The notes under the pieces are model-generated. The model worked only from the letters and a program-made list of their open reading frames with translations. It did no database searches and was not told where the DNA came from. Positions 1 to 8,537 of a stretch of DNA of 64,000 nucleotides are shown piece by piece. Position 1 is the first letter of the stretch, and each line of letters starts with the position of its first letter. Source of the DNA: Roseomonas genomospecies 6 (lineage in GTDB: Bacteria > Pseudomonadota > Alphaproteobacteria > Azospirillales > Azospirillaceae); the NCBI RefSeq assembly GCF_008365375.1, contig NZ_QOKW01000026.1, positions 27,775-91,774 of the forward strand, in the 5' to 3' direction. A program made the position numbers and the translations under genes.

Positions 1-94
1 ATTCAACCTGGAGACCTTCTGCTCCTGATCAGTCCGGCGCATGGTGACGGCGCGCCGAACCGTCGATGAACGCCCTCGGGTTGCAAGCGGTCCG

Positions 95-697
95 TCACTG
101 CGGCCGGTCGGCGGGCTTGCCCGGAGATTTCCCGGCCTCGATCTGGTCGAGCACCGCTTCGGGAGCGATGTCCTGCTTGATGATGTCCAGATCGGAGTCG
201 ACCTCCGTCTTCACCCCCATGTGATCGGCGATGGACGATACCAGAGCGGCCAGTTTGGTGATTTCGTGCTCCGTCAGCAGGCTGATTTGCAGATCCAGAT
301 CGGCTCGCTTGCTGGCGACCTTGGACATGCGGTTTTGGCTGATGAGCACGAAGGTGGACAGGAAGATGGCTTCCACGGACGCGATCATGGCCAGGACGAC
401 GAAGGAGGGGTCCCAGCGCGGAACGCCGGGCACCCATCCCAGGTTGGCGACGATCCAGCAACCGAAGAAGGCCAGGTGCAGATAGACGAAGGTCATGCTG
501 CCGGTGAAGCGGGTGATCGCGTCGGCGATCCGTTCTTCCGCGGTCGCCTCGACCTCCTCCCGCACGCTGCGTTGGTGCAACGCCTGGATGTTCCGTTCGA
601 GCACGCCGCTCAAGCCGGGGGATGGCGGCGGGTAGGTCGGTGGGGCGGCGGACCGCTCCGCGCGGTCTCCGTCATGCTGGGGCGATCCTGCGTTCAT
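95..697 (-). CDS. DUF1003 family membrane protein
   Basis: A 200-residue protein. A proline-rich N-terminus (1-35) is followed by a soluble helix, then two hydrophobic membrane segments at about 66-88 (FVYLHLAFFGCWIVANLG) and 98-120 (FVVLAMIASVEAIFLSTFVL). The polar stretch after them (ISQNRMSKVASKRADLDLQI) is the hallmark of the DUF1003 family, and the C-terminal tail is acidic. These are small inner-membrane proteins of unknown function. The ATG at 697 is preceded by a purine-rich stretch at a suitable distance. The gene lies downstream of the sensor kinase on the same strand, 84 bases away, so co-transcription is possible. The family call rests on the two-helix layout and the conserved polar segment; the function is unknown. 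Confidence 0.8.
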   Translation of the reverse strand: MNAGSPQHDGDRAERSAAPPTYPPPSPGLSGVLERNIQALHQRSVREEVEATAEERIADAITRFTGSMTFVYLHLAFFGCWIVANLGWVPGVPRWDPSFVVLAMIASVEAIFLSTFVLISQNRMSKVASKRADLDLQISLLTEHEITKLAALVSSIADHMGVKTEVDSDLDIIKQDIAPEAVLDQIEAGKSPGKPADRPQ

Positions 698-781
698 GAC
701 TCATCTGCCTTGCTTGAGCTGAATCGTCGTCGCTTTGTGCCTCTTGTCGGGCTGGGGACGCGGTCGATCCGCGCACCGGGA

Positions 782-2458
782 TCAATGGGGCGTCCGGGTC
801 CGCCCGCTGGGACTGGTGAAGGCTTCTGCCAGGGCTCGCTTCAGGTCTTCCGGGAGATAGGGCTTGTGCAGCAATGTGTAACCGGCTCGCTTGGCTTGGC
901 GCAGCCGCTCGGGGGCGGTATCGCCGGTAACCAGCACCGCCGGCACCCGCCGCCCGACCGCTTGGCGGACGGCGGCAACGGCTTGCAGCCCGGTGGTTTG
1001 CCCGGCAAGGCGGAAGTCGCTTACCACCACATCGGGCGGAGACCCTTCCACCTTCACACGGGAGACCGCCTCCGCGACGGAGCCGGAGACGATGGTTCGG
1101 CAACCCAGGGTTTCCAGGAACATGGCGAGCGCGCCACGCTGCTGCTCCTCATCCTCGACCACCAGGACGGTGCGCCCGGAAAAATCGGTTTGCGTCCACG
1201 CCTCCGGGACTGCGGCCGGCTCGGCCCCGCTCTGCGCCAGCGGCACCTCGATGAAGAAGGTCGTTCCCTTACCGACGGTGGACTTCACGCCGACGCGATG
1301 CCCCAGCAACTCGGCCGTCTTGCGGACGATGGCGAGGCCGAGGCCAAGGCCTTTGCGGCGGTTCCGCTCCGGATTGCCGATCTGGTAGAACTCTTCGAAG
1401 ATGAGATCGATCTGGTCCGGCGGAATGCCTGGACCGGTGTCCCAGACCTCCACCCGCAGCCTCGGGCCGGACGGCCGGCAGCCGACCAGCACGCGTCCCC
1501 GCTCCGTGTGGGCGACGGCGTTGCTGATCAGGTTGCGCAGGATGCGTTCCAGAAGCAGCGGGTCGCTGCGCACCAACCGGCGGCAATCGGCGACTTCCAA
1601 ATCGAGCCCCTTACGCTCCGCCAAAGCCGACATCTCGCGAACCAGCCGTTCGACCACGCCGCACATCCGGAAGTCCGAGATGGTCGGCTCCACCGTACCG
1701 GCCTCCAGCGTGGCGATGTCGAGCAGACCATGGAGCAGGCCCTGACCGGAATGGAGTGCCTCCTGCACGCGTTCGAGCAGCGCCAGGTTGTCCGCCTGAT
1801 CCCGCAGACGCTGGGCGAGCACGCCGGAGAGCAGTTCCATCGCCTGGAAAGGCTGGCGCAGATCGTGGCTGGCCGCGGCGAGGAAGCGCGTCTTTGCGCT
1901 GTTGGCCCGTTGCGCCTCGAACCGCGCGGCCTCGGCCTCGGCCTTGGCGGCTTGGGCTTGGACCAAGGCGCGGCGTCGCTCCAGTTCGTGCATGACCAAC
2001 CGGGCGAAGTCGACGAGGTCGCGTTGCTGATCGGGGCCGAAATCCTGATGGGGGCGCTGGTCGATCACGGTGAAGGTGCCGAGCAGATGTCCGCCCTGCG
2101 TGACGAGCGGAGCGCCGGCATAAAAGCGAATCCGGGGCGCTCCGGTCACGAGATCGTTGTCGGCGAAACGCTCGTCGAGCGTTGCGTCGGGCACCACCAT
2201 CACCCGCTCTTCCAAAATGGTGTAGGCACAGAAGGCCAGACGGCGTTCCGTGCAGGATATCCCCAGTCCATGGTGGGACTTGAACCACTGCCGGGTCTCG
2301 TCCACCAAACTGACGAGTGCGATGGGCATGTCGAAGTGGCGGGCTGCGAGACTCGTGATCCGGTCGAACACGTCCTCAGCCGGCGTGTCGAGTACGCCGT
2401 AACTTTTCAGCGCATCGAGCCGCGCAAGTTCGTTGAGCGGCCAAGGCGGTTTGACCAT
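782..2458 (-). CDS. GAF-domain hybrid histidine kinase with receiver domain
   Basis: A 558-residue cytoplasmic sensor kinase. An N-terminal GAF-like domain spans about 1-165 (ALVSLVDETRQWFKSHHG, then CAYTILEE, as in GAF sensors coupled to kinases). A short coiled coil is followed by a HisKA domain with the phospho-accepting His in AAASHDLRQP near 210. The HATPase domain carries the N box (LRNLISNAVAHTERG) and G boxes (DTGPGIPP, GLGLGLAIV). The C-terminal receiver has the acidic pair in VLVVEDEEQ, the likely phospho-Asp in VVVSDFRLA and the conserved Lys in LLHKPY. There are no membrane segments. I chose the ATG at 2458, which has AGAGG about eight bases upstream, over a start 25 codons earlier. 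The signal sensed is unknown. It may act on a regulator encoded elsewhere, since no separate response regulator is nearby. Confidence 0.88.
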   Translation of the reverse strand: MVKPPWPLNELARLDALKSYGVLDTPAEDVFDRITSLAARHFDMPIALVSLVDETRQWFKSHHGLGISCTERRLAFCAYTILEERVMVVPDATLDERFADNDLVTGAPRIRFYAGAPLVTQGGHLLGTFTVIDQRPHQDFGPDQQRDLVDFARLVMHELERRRALVQAQAAKAEAEAARFEAQRANSAKTRFLAAASHDLRQPFQAMELLSGVLAQRLRDQADNLALLERVQEALHSGQGLLHGLLDIATLEAGTVEPTISDFRMCGVVERLVREMSALAERKGLDLEVADCRRLVRSDPLLLERILRNLISNAVAHTERGRVLVGCRPSGPRLRVEVWDTGPGIPPDQIDLIFEEFYQIGNPERNRRKGLGLGLAIVRKTAELLGHRVGVKSTVGKGTTFFIEVPLAQSGAEPAAVPEAWTQTDFSGRTVLVVEDEEQQRGALAMFLETLGCRTIVSGSVAEAVSRVKVEGSPPDVVVSDFRLAGQTTGLQAVAAVRQAVGRRVPAVLVTGDTAPERLRQAKRAGYTLLHKPYLPEDLKRALAEAFTSPSGRTRTPH

Positions 2459-2580
2459 GACCAAACCTCTGCCCTCCCATTTCCCTGTAACAACAGCGGA
2501 AGGGGTCCATCTCTCCAAACCGCCGGGCGGCATACCGCAACAGATTGCGAAGGCTTCGACCCTTCAGCGCCTCTGCCCGC

Positions 2581-3042
2581 TCACGCCGCCGCGATGACCA
2601 GCAGAGCGACGGTCAGCGCCACCGCGTCCTCCAGAAGCGCGGCCGGGCGGTCGCGGCCGAAGGCGGCAGCCATGCGCCGGCGCGCCGCATAACCCAGGAG
2701 CGTGCCGGCGACCGCGCCGAGCCCGCCCGCGATCAGGCCGACGATCCAGACCCCCGCATCCGCCCCGATGGCGGCCCCGGCGATGGCCCCGCCCGCGATG
2801 CGGCTGGCGAAAGGGAAGGGACGCTTGCGGCTGGGGGTGCCCGGCAGTTTGTCGGTGACGAGTTCGACCGCCGCCATCGCGGTGAAGACCCAGGGCGAAA
2901 CCGGATGGCCCAGGAAGAACAGCCAGCTTCCCGACAGGTCGAGCCAGCCGCCATAGGCGGCCCAGGCGACCGCCGCCGGTGCGATCAAGGTGCGCGAGCC
3001 GGCGACGGCGCCGATCAGGAAGGCGAGGAGCAGGGCGATCAT
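2581..3042 (-). CDS. DUF4126-like small membrane protein
   Basis: A 153-residue hydrophobic protein starting MIALLLAFLIGAVAGSRT. It has about four membrane segments with many Gly and Ala residues. The segment GSRTLIAPAAVAWAAYGG and the later ELVTDKLPGTPSRKRP match the layout of DUF4126 proteins, where a small acidic/basic loop (E..TDKLP) separates two hydrophobic halves. The ATG at 3042 has GGAG upstream, and longer in-frame starts would only add a polar tail. The gene begins 16 bases after the aldehyde dehydrogenase stop on the same strand, so the two are probably co-transcribed. Its function is unknown. A role at the membrane beside the pigment genes is only a guess. Confidence 0.7.
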   Translation of the reverse strand: MIALLLAFLIGAVAGSRTLIAPAAVAWAAYGGWLDLSGSWLFFLGHPVSPWVFTAMAAVELVTDKLPGTPSRKRPFPFASRIAGGAIAGAAIGADAGVWIVGLIAGGLGAVAGTLLGYAARRRMAAAFGRDRPAALLEDAVALTVALLVIAAA

Positions 3043-3058
3043 CGGGACGGTCTCCGCA

Positions 3059-4486
3059 TCAGTCGTTCCGGCGCCCGAGAAGGGCCTGCGCCAGCCGCCG
3101 GAGCGCTCCGATGCGGATGCCGTGCCCGCCATGGAGCAGGCGGAGCGCCGCCAGCATCAACGCCGCGTCGCCGTCACGCGGCGGGTCGAGATGCGGAAGC
3201 CGTTGGCCGCGCCGCACCGAGACGGTTTTCACCCGCGTCATCTCCAGCAGCCCTTCGGCCCCGCGTGTGACCCCCCAGCCGCTGGAGCGGCGTCCGCCGA
3301 AGGGCAGGCGGGGGTCGGCGGTCGGCACGATCAGGTCGTTGACCGTCACCGTCCCCGCGTCCAGCCGCCCGGCCAGCGCATAGGCGTCCTCCTCCGGTCC
3401 GAAGACCGAGGCGCCGAGCGCGTAGGGGCTTTGCGCGGCGGCGTCCAGCGCCTCATCCATGTCGCGCACGGGCACCAGCGACAGGATGGGGGCGAACAGT
3501 TCCTCGCGCAGCAGCGCCATGCCGGGCCGCGCGTCGGCCAGGATCAGCGGCGCCATCGCCGGGTCCGCGTCTTCAGGCAGTACGCCGAGCGGGCGGGCGC
3601 CCTCCGCCACCGCCGCGCGGACCAGCCCGTCCAGCCGGCGCCGCACCGGCAAGGGCACCGCCGCCGGCGGGATCGCCGCCACGCTGCGCGTCAAGGCGTC
3701 CTCCAGCGCCGCCGCCTGGGCCTGCGGCACGAAGACCCGGCGCGGCGCGATGCAGGTGGCGGAGCCGTTGAAGCGCAGGCCGAAGGCGAGCGCGCGGGCG
3801 ACCGTGCCGATGTCGGCGCCCGGCAGGACGAACACCGCGTCGTTCCCCGACAATTCCATGGTGGAGGGCACCAGCGCGGCGGCGAGTTGGCGGGCCACCG
3901 CCCGGCCTGTGTCCGCCGATCCGGTCAGCACCAGCTTGTCGATGCCGGCGGCGACGGCGTCCGTCACCGCGCCGGGAGACTCGTGCAGCACCTGGAACAG
4001 GCCGGCGGGAAGCCCGGCCTCTTCCAGCCAGTCCCCCAGCCGCTCCATCGGCGCGGAACAGCCGGGCGCGGGCTTGACCAGCACCGCGTTTCCGGCGGCG
4101 AGAGCCTGAAGCGCCTGCACCCCCGGCAGAAGCAGCGGGTAGTTGGACGGGCCGACGATCAGAACGTTGCCGAACGGCTCCCGCCGCACCTCCGCCGCGA
4201 CCCCGAAGAGCCAGACCGGACGGCCGCGCCGCCCCAGGCGCCGGGGCGCCAGCAGAGCGGCGGCCTCGCGTTCCAGGAAGCGGCAGGCTTCGGCCAGCGG
4301 CAGGATCTCCGCGCTCAAACTCTCGGCCATGCCGCGTCCGGGGCGGGTCGCCAAGGCGCGCACGAGTTCCTCGGCATCCGCCGCGATCCGCTGGCGGAGT
4401 CTCCGGACGATGGACAGTCTTCGGGCTGTATTGCACGCGGCCCACGCGCTGCGAGCCATTGAAAATGGATCGTCGCTCCCGCTCAT
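3059..4486 (-). CDS. Aldehyde dehydrogenase, probably of a C30 carotenoid pathway
   Basis: A 475-residue NAD(P)-dependent aldehyde dehydrogenase. It shows the cofactor motif VGPSNYPLLLPGVQAL near 130 and NAVLVKPAPGCSAP near 160. The catalytic Glu region is TMELSGNDAVFVLPG and the catalytic Cys is in FNGSATCIAPRR near 255. LREELFAPILSLVPV and LPFGGRRSSGWG lie nearer the C-terminus. The last 40 residues extend past the usual end. In staphyloxanthin-type pathways such an enzyme oxidises the terminal aldehyde of the C30 carotenoid to the acid that is then glycosylated. That role is inferred from the divergent neighbours: two CrtI-type enzymes, an acyltransferase and a glycosyltransferase. The start could also be the ATG at 4531 or 4459; none has a strong ribosome site. 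Confidence 0.8.
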   Translation of the reverse strand: MSGSDDPFSMARSAWAACNTARRLSIVRRLRQRIAADAEELVRALATRPGRGMAESLSAEILPLAEACRFLEREAAALLAPRRLGRRGRPVWLFGVAAEVRREPFGNVLIVGPSNYPLLLPGVQALQALAAGNAVLVKPAPGCSAPMERLGDWLEEAGLPAGLFQVLHESPGAVTDAVAAGIDKLVLTGSADTGRAVARQLAAALVPSTMELSGNDAVFVLPGADIGTVARALAFGLRFNGSATCIAPRRVFVPQAQAAALEDALTRSVAAIPPAAVPLPVRRRLDGLVRAAVAEGARPLGVLPEDADPAMAPLILADARPGMALLREELFAPILSLVPVRDMDEALDAAAQSPYALGASVFGPEEDAYALAGRLDAGTVTVNDLIVPTADPRLPFGGRRSSGWGVTRGAEGLLEMTRVKTVSVRRGQRLPHLDPPRDGDAALMLAALRLLHGGHGIRIGALRRLAQALLGRRND

Positions 4487-4594
4487 CCAAGGGGTTACGC
4501 CTTGAGTGGTGGGACTGTTGCTGTGATCCATTTCCAGCCCATGCTCGTAACTGCCTTCACACAAGTCGGCAGCTCGGGGGCATTTGACAAGCGC
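4487..4594. promoter_or_regulatory. Divergent promoter region of the pigment locus
   Basis: This gap of about 108 bases separates the divergent aldehyde dehydrogenase and first CrtI-type gene, so it must contain or adjoin both promoters. I see no clear operator palindrome and no confident -35/-10 pair. If the dehydrogenase starts at 4531, the gap is shorter. Confidence 0.45.
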
Positions 4595-6148
4595 ATGGAA
4601 CGACAAGTCGTCATCATTGGCGCCGGGCCGGGCGGATTGGCATCCGCGATGCTGCTGGCGCTCACCGGGGCGAAGGTCACCGTGTTGGAGCGGCAGGACC
4701 GCATCGGCGGCCGGTCGGCCGGGTTCGCGCTCGACGGGTACCGGTTCGACAGCGGCCCGACCTTCTTCCTTTACCCCCGCATCCTGGAGGAGATCTTCGA
4801 GGCTTGCGGGCGCCGCCTGTCGGACGAGGTCGATCTGATCCGGCTCGACCCGCTCTACCGGCTGGTGTTCGAGGGCGGAGACGAGCTTCGGGTCCACGCC
4901 CAGATGAAGGCGCTGATGGCGGAGATCGCGCGCCTCAGCCCGCGCGACGCCGAGGGGCTGCCGCACTTCCTGGCCGACAACCGGGCGAAGATGGAGCGCT
5001 TCCTCCCGGTTCTGGAGGCCGATTACTCCAATCCCTGGGCGCTGGCGTCGCTGCCGATGCTGAAGGCGCTGGGGAAGCTCGCGCCGCACCGTTCGGTCGA
5101 CAGCGACCTGTCCCGCCATTTCCAGGACCCGCGCATCCGTCTCGCCTTCTCGTTCCAGAGCAAGTATCTGGGCATGTCGCCCTTCCGCTGCCCCAGCCTG
5201 TTCACCATCCTTTCCTTCCTGGAGCATGAGCACGGCGTCTTCCACCCGCGCGGCGGCACCGAGTCGGTGATGGAGGCGATGCGGCGGGTGGCCGAATCGC
5301 TCGGCGTCACCGTGCGCCTGAACGAGACGGTGCGCCACATCCGCTTCCAGGGCCGGCGCGCGGTGGGGGTGCGGACGGAGGCCGGCGACTATCCCGCCGA
5401 CGCGCTGGTCATCAACGCCGACTTCGCCCGCGCGATGACGACGCTGGTGCCCGACGATCTGCGCCGCCGCTGGAGCGACGCCCGCATCGCCACCAAGAAA
5501 TTCTCCTGCTCCACCTTCATGCTCTATCTGGGGATCGAGGGCCGGGTGGACGGGCTGGACCATCACACCGTCTATCTGGCGGAGGATTACGCCCGCAACC
5601 TCGCGGAGATCGAGGAATGCCGCGAGCTGCCGCGCCGCCCCTCGATCTATGTCCAGAACGCCTGCGTCACCGACCCGGCTCTGGCTCCGCCGGGGGGCAG
5701 CACCCTCTACATCCTGGTTCCGGTCGGCCACCAGCGCGGCCACATCGACTGGCGGGCGGAGGCGCCGCGCTACCGCCGTCTCGTGCTCGACCGGCTGGCC
5801 GGGTTCGGCCTGACCGATCTGGAACGCCGCATCCGGGTGGAGCGGGTGGTGACTCCCGCCGAGTGGGAAAGCCAGTTCGCGGTGCATCGCGGCGCCACAT
5901 TCAATCTGGCGCACAGTTTGGACCAGATGCTTCACCGCCGCCCGCGCAACCGGTTCGAGGATCTGGACGGTGTCTATCTGGTGGGCGGCGGCACCCATCC
6001 CGGCAGCGGCCTGCCGGTGATCTTCGAAGGCGCGCGCATCACGTCGCGGCTGCTGGCCCAGGAATTGGGGCTGCCGACGCCCTGGCGCAGCGAGGCCATG
6101 GGACTATCCGGCCTGCCGAAGCGGGCCGTTGCGGGGGGAATGGCATGA
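4595..6148 (+). CDS. CrtI-type carotenoid desaturase/oxidase (CrtN/CrtP-like), first copy
   Basis: A 517-residue FAD-dependent oxidoreductase. The N-terminal dinucleotide fold is VVIIGAGPGGLASAMLLA at 4-21, followed by VLERQDRIGGRSAG and the substrate-side signature FDSGPTFFLYPRILEEIF. The C-terminus has the phytoene-desaturase signature YLVGGGTHPGSGLPVIFEGA. Length and motifs fit the CrtI/CrtN/CrtP family, which dehydrogenates or terminally oxidises C40 or C30 carotenoids at the membrane. The chosen ATG begins directly at the FAD-binding strand; an earlier start at 4502 would add an unrelated tail. The stop overlaps the next start (ATGA), giving translational coupling. I cannot say from sequence alone whether this is the desaturase or the terminal oxidase of the pair. 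Confidence 0.85.
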   Translation: MERQVVIIGAGPGGLASAMLLALTGAKVTVLERQDRIGGRSAGFALDGYRFDSGPTFFLYPRILEEIFEACGRRLSDEVDLIRLDPLYRLVFEGGDELRVHAQMKALMAEIARLSPRDAEGLPHFLADNRAKMERFLPVLEADYSNPWALASLPMLKALGKLAPHRSVDSDLSRHFQDPRIRLAFSFQSKYLGMSPFRCPSLFTILSFLEHEHGVFHPRGGTESVMEAMRRVAESLGVTVRLNETVRHIRFQGRRAVGVRTEAGDYPADALVINADFARAMTTLVPDDLRRRWSDARIATKKFSCSTFMLYLGIEGRVDGLDHHTVYLAEDYARNLAEIEECRELPRRPSIYVQNACVTDPALAPPGGSTLYILVPVGHQRGHIDWRAEAPRYRRLVLDRLAGFGLTDLERRIRVERVVTPAEWESQFAVHRGATFNLAHSLDQMLHRRPRNRFEDLDGVYLVGGGTHPGSGLPVIFEGARITSRLLAQELGLPTPWRSEAMGLSGLPKRAVAGGMA

Positions 6149-7686
6149 CGGATCGGATCGCGGTGGTCGGCGGCGGGCTGGGCGGGCTCGCGTCGGCGGT
6201 GGTTCTGGCGGCGCGCGGCCACAAGGTGGTCCTGCTGGAGAAGAACGGCTGGGTCGGCGGCAAGGCGGCGGTTCTGGAGGAAGGCGGCTTCCGCTTCGAC
6301 ATGGGGCCGACCATCCTGACGGTGCCGCGGGTCCTGCGCCGCATCCTGGCGGAGGCCGGCTGCGACCTGGACCGCGAATTGGAGATGGTCCGGCTGGAGC
6401 CGCAATGGCGCTGCTTCTTCGACGACGGCACGGTGCTGGACCTGTCGGAGGACATCGGCAGGATGGCGGCGGACCTGGACCGGCTGTCGCCCGGCCGCGG
6501 CGCCGGGGAGGGCTACCGCCGCTTCCAGGCCCTGTCGGAACGGTTGCACGGCATCTCCGAACGCTTCTTCTTCTGGAAGTCGGTGGAGGACCTGGGCGAC
6601 ACGCTGAAGGTCCGCGACAGCCTGAACGCCCGCACCCTGTCGGACGTGCTGGCCCTGCGCATGGGCAGCACGGTGGCCGGCACCATCCGCAGCCACGTCC
6701 CCGACGCGCGGGCCGCCCAGATGCTGGACCATTTCACCCAGTATGTCGGCTCCTCGCCCTACGGGTCCCCGGCGGTGCTCTGCGCCATCGCGCACATGCA
6801 GACCAACGACGGCGTCTGGTACCCGATGGGCGGCACCCGCGCCGTGCCGGTGGCGCTGGAGCGGGTGGCGCGGCGCCTCGGCGTCGAGATCCGCACCGGC
6901 ACCGGGGTCCGCCGGCTGGAGGTGGCGGGCGGGCGCGTCGCCGCCGTCGAGACCGATGGCGGGGAGCGCATCCCGGTGGCGGCGGTGGTGTCCAACATGG
7001 ATTCCATCCGCACCTACGACGAGCTGGTGGGCGGCGAGCCGGCCAAGCGATTCCGCAAGCGCCGGAGTTACGAGGCCGCCTGCTCGGGCGTGGTCTTCTA
7101 TCTGGGGCTCGACCGGGCCTATGACCATCTGCTGCACCATGACTTCGTCTTCTCCCGCGACCCGGCGGAGGAGTTCGACTGGATCTACCGCCGCGGCAAA
7201 CCGGCGCCCGACCCGACCTGCTACATCGCCGCCCCCGCGCGCACCGAACCCGGCGTCGCGCCGCCGGGGGGCGAGGCGCTCTATGTGCTGGTCCACACCC
7301 CCTATCTGCGCCCGCACCATGACTGGACGCGCATGCTGCCGGACTACCGCCGGATCGTGTTCGACAAGCTGAAGCGCACTGCGGGCATGCCCGACCTGGA
7401 GGACCGCATCCGGGTCGAGCGCGTCCTGACCCCGCAGGACATCCACGACCGCTACCGCGTGCTGAACGGCGCCATCTATGGGCTGGCCAGCCATGGCCGC
7501 TTCCTGGGCGCCTTCAAACCCGGCAACCGTTCGCGCGACGTGGAGGGGCTGTATCTGGCCGGCGGGGCCGCCCATCCGGGGCCGGGCATGCCGATGGTGC
7601 TGATGTCGGGCTGGATCGCCGCCGACAGCCTGGACCGCGACCTCAGGAGCGGAGCGCGCGACGGCGATCTGCGCGCCGTCGCCTGA
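6145..7686 (+). CDS. CrtI-type carotenoid desaturase/oxidase (CrtN/CrtP-like), second copy
   Basis: A 513-residue paralogue of the preceding gene. The FAD fold is IAVVGGGLGGLASAVVLA near the N-terminus, then LLEKNGWVGGKAAVLE and FRFDMGPTILTVPRVLRRIL. The C-terminal signature is YLAGGAAHPGPGMPMVLMSG. The start codon overlaps the previous stop and a GGGGGGAA ribosome site lies just upstream. The two enzymes share the fold but differ clearly in the substrate-side motif (GPTILTVP here, GPTFFLYP in the first). This fits a division of labour such as desaturation followed by terminal-methyl oxidation. An alternative is a spheroidene-type CrtI/CrtD pair, but the glycosyltransferase, acyltransferase and aldehyde dehydrogenase favour a C30 glyco-ester pathway. 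Confidence 0.85.
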   Translation: MTDRIAVVGGGLGGLASAVVLAARGHKVVLLEKNGWVGGKAAVLEEGGFRFDMGPTILTVPRVLRRILAEAGCDLDRELEMVRLEPQWRCFFDDGTVLDLSEDIGRMAADLDRLSPGRGAGEGYRRFQALSERLHGISERFFFWKSVEDLGDTLKVRDSLNARTLSDVLALRMGSTVAGTIRSHVPDARAAQMLDHFTQYVGSSPYGSPAVLCAIAHMQTNDGVWYPMGGTRAVPVALERVARRLGVEIRTGTGVRRLEVAGGRVAAVETDGGERIPVAAVVSNMDSIRTYDELVGGEPAKRFRKRRSYEAACSGVVFYLGLDRAYDHLLHHDFVFSRDPAEEFDWIYRRGKPAPDPTCYIAAPARTEPGVAPPGGEALYVLVHTPYLRPHHDWTRMLPDYRRIVFDKLKRTAGMPDLEDRIRVERVLTPQDIHDRYRVLNGAIYGLASHGRFLGAFKPGNRSRDVEGLYLAGGAAHPGPGMPMVLMSGWIAADSLDRDLRSGARDGDLRAVA

Positions 7687-8537
7687 TGGGTGGGCGGGCC
7701 ATACGGGATGACGGCATGCGGGACGATGGTTTGCAGGACGATCCGGTCGCGCTGCGCTCGCCGCTGCTCTACCGCGTCTTCGGCGCCATCATGGCGCGGC
7801 GCATGCGGCGCGACTTCCACGCGGTGCGGCTGGCCCGGCCCGGCTGGCCGGTTCTGCCGCCCGACCGCCCGGCGATCGTCTGTCTGAACCACCCGTCCTG
7901 GTGGGACCCCGCCTTTCTGATCGTGATGGGGACCACCCGCTACCGCGACCGGCCCAGCTACGGCCCGATCGACGCGGCGATGCTGCGCCGCTACCGCTTC
8001 ATGGCGCGCATCGGGCTGTTCGGGATCGAGCCGGGCCGGGCGGGGGCCGCCGCCTTCCTGCGCACCGGGCTGCGCATTCTGGAGGACCCGCGTTCGATGC
8101 TGTGGATCACGGCGGAGGGCGCCTTCACCGATCCGCGCCGCCGCCCGGTCCGCCTGCGTCCGGGCATCGCCCATCTGGTCCGGCGCGCGCCCTCGGCGCT
8201 GGTGGTGCCTCTCTCTTTGGAGTACCCCTTTTGGAACGAGAGCACTCCGGAGGCCCTCGCCAAATTCGGTACCCCCATCGAGGCATCCACCTTCGCCGGC
8301 CAGCCGGTGCCGGATATCGCCGCCGCGCTTGAAGGACACTTGGAGGCGACGATGGACGCGCTGGCGCTCGACGCGCAGAGCCGCGACCCGGAGCGGTTCC
8401 TGACTCTGGCCGAGGGCAGGGCGGGGGTGGGCGGCGTCTACGACCTGTGGCGCCGGGCGCGCCTCTGGGCCGGCGGGCGGCGCTTCACCCCGCACCATGG
8501 CGACGCGCCGGACAACGGAGGGGCGCCTCGCCCATGA
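7686..8537 (+). CDS. PlsC-type acyltransferase of the pigment operon
   Basis: A 283-residue lysophospholipid-acyltransferase-like protein. The catalytic block is NHPSWWDPAF near residue 67 (the NHxxxxD form of the HX4D motif). The acceptor-binding block is ITAEGAFTDPRRRP near 143 (EGxxT form), and VVPLSLEYPFW follows near 175. The start overlaps the preceding stop (TGATG), so translation is coupled. In this context it most probably transfers a fatty acyl chain to the sugar of a carotenoid glycoside, the role CrtO plays in staphyloxanthin synthesis. That substrate is inferred only from the neighbours; ordinary phospholipid acylation cannot be excluded. A second in-frame ATG ten codons in is also possible. 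Confidence 0.78.
   Translation: MGGRAIRDDGMRDDGLQDDPVALRSPLLYRVFGAIMARRMRRDFHAVRLARPGWPVLPPDRPAIVCLNHPSWWDPAFLIVMGTTRYRDRPSYGPIDAAMLRRYRFMARIGLFGIEPGRAGAAAFLRTGLRILEDPRSMLWITAEGAFTDPRRRPVRLRPGIAHLVRRAPSALVVPLSLEYPFWNESTPEALAKFGTPIEASTFAGQPVPDIAAALEGHLEATMDALALDAQSRDPERFLTLAEGRAGVGGVYDLWRRARLWAGGRRFTPHHGDAPDNGGAPRP

Noticed and set aside
41..2692. Long plus-strand open frame opposite the sensor kinase and DUF1003 gene
   Set aside because: It mirrors the codon pattern of the real minus-strand genes, has no recognisable domain and lacks a ribosome site. It is an antisense artefact of high GC.
4489..5998. Extension of the aldehyde dehydrogenase frame to 979 codons
   Set aside because: The extra part is antisense to the first CrtI-type gene and looks like no protein family; the enzyme domain starts near 4486.
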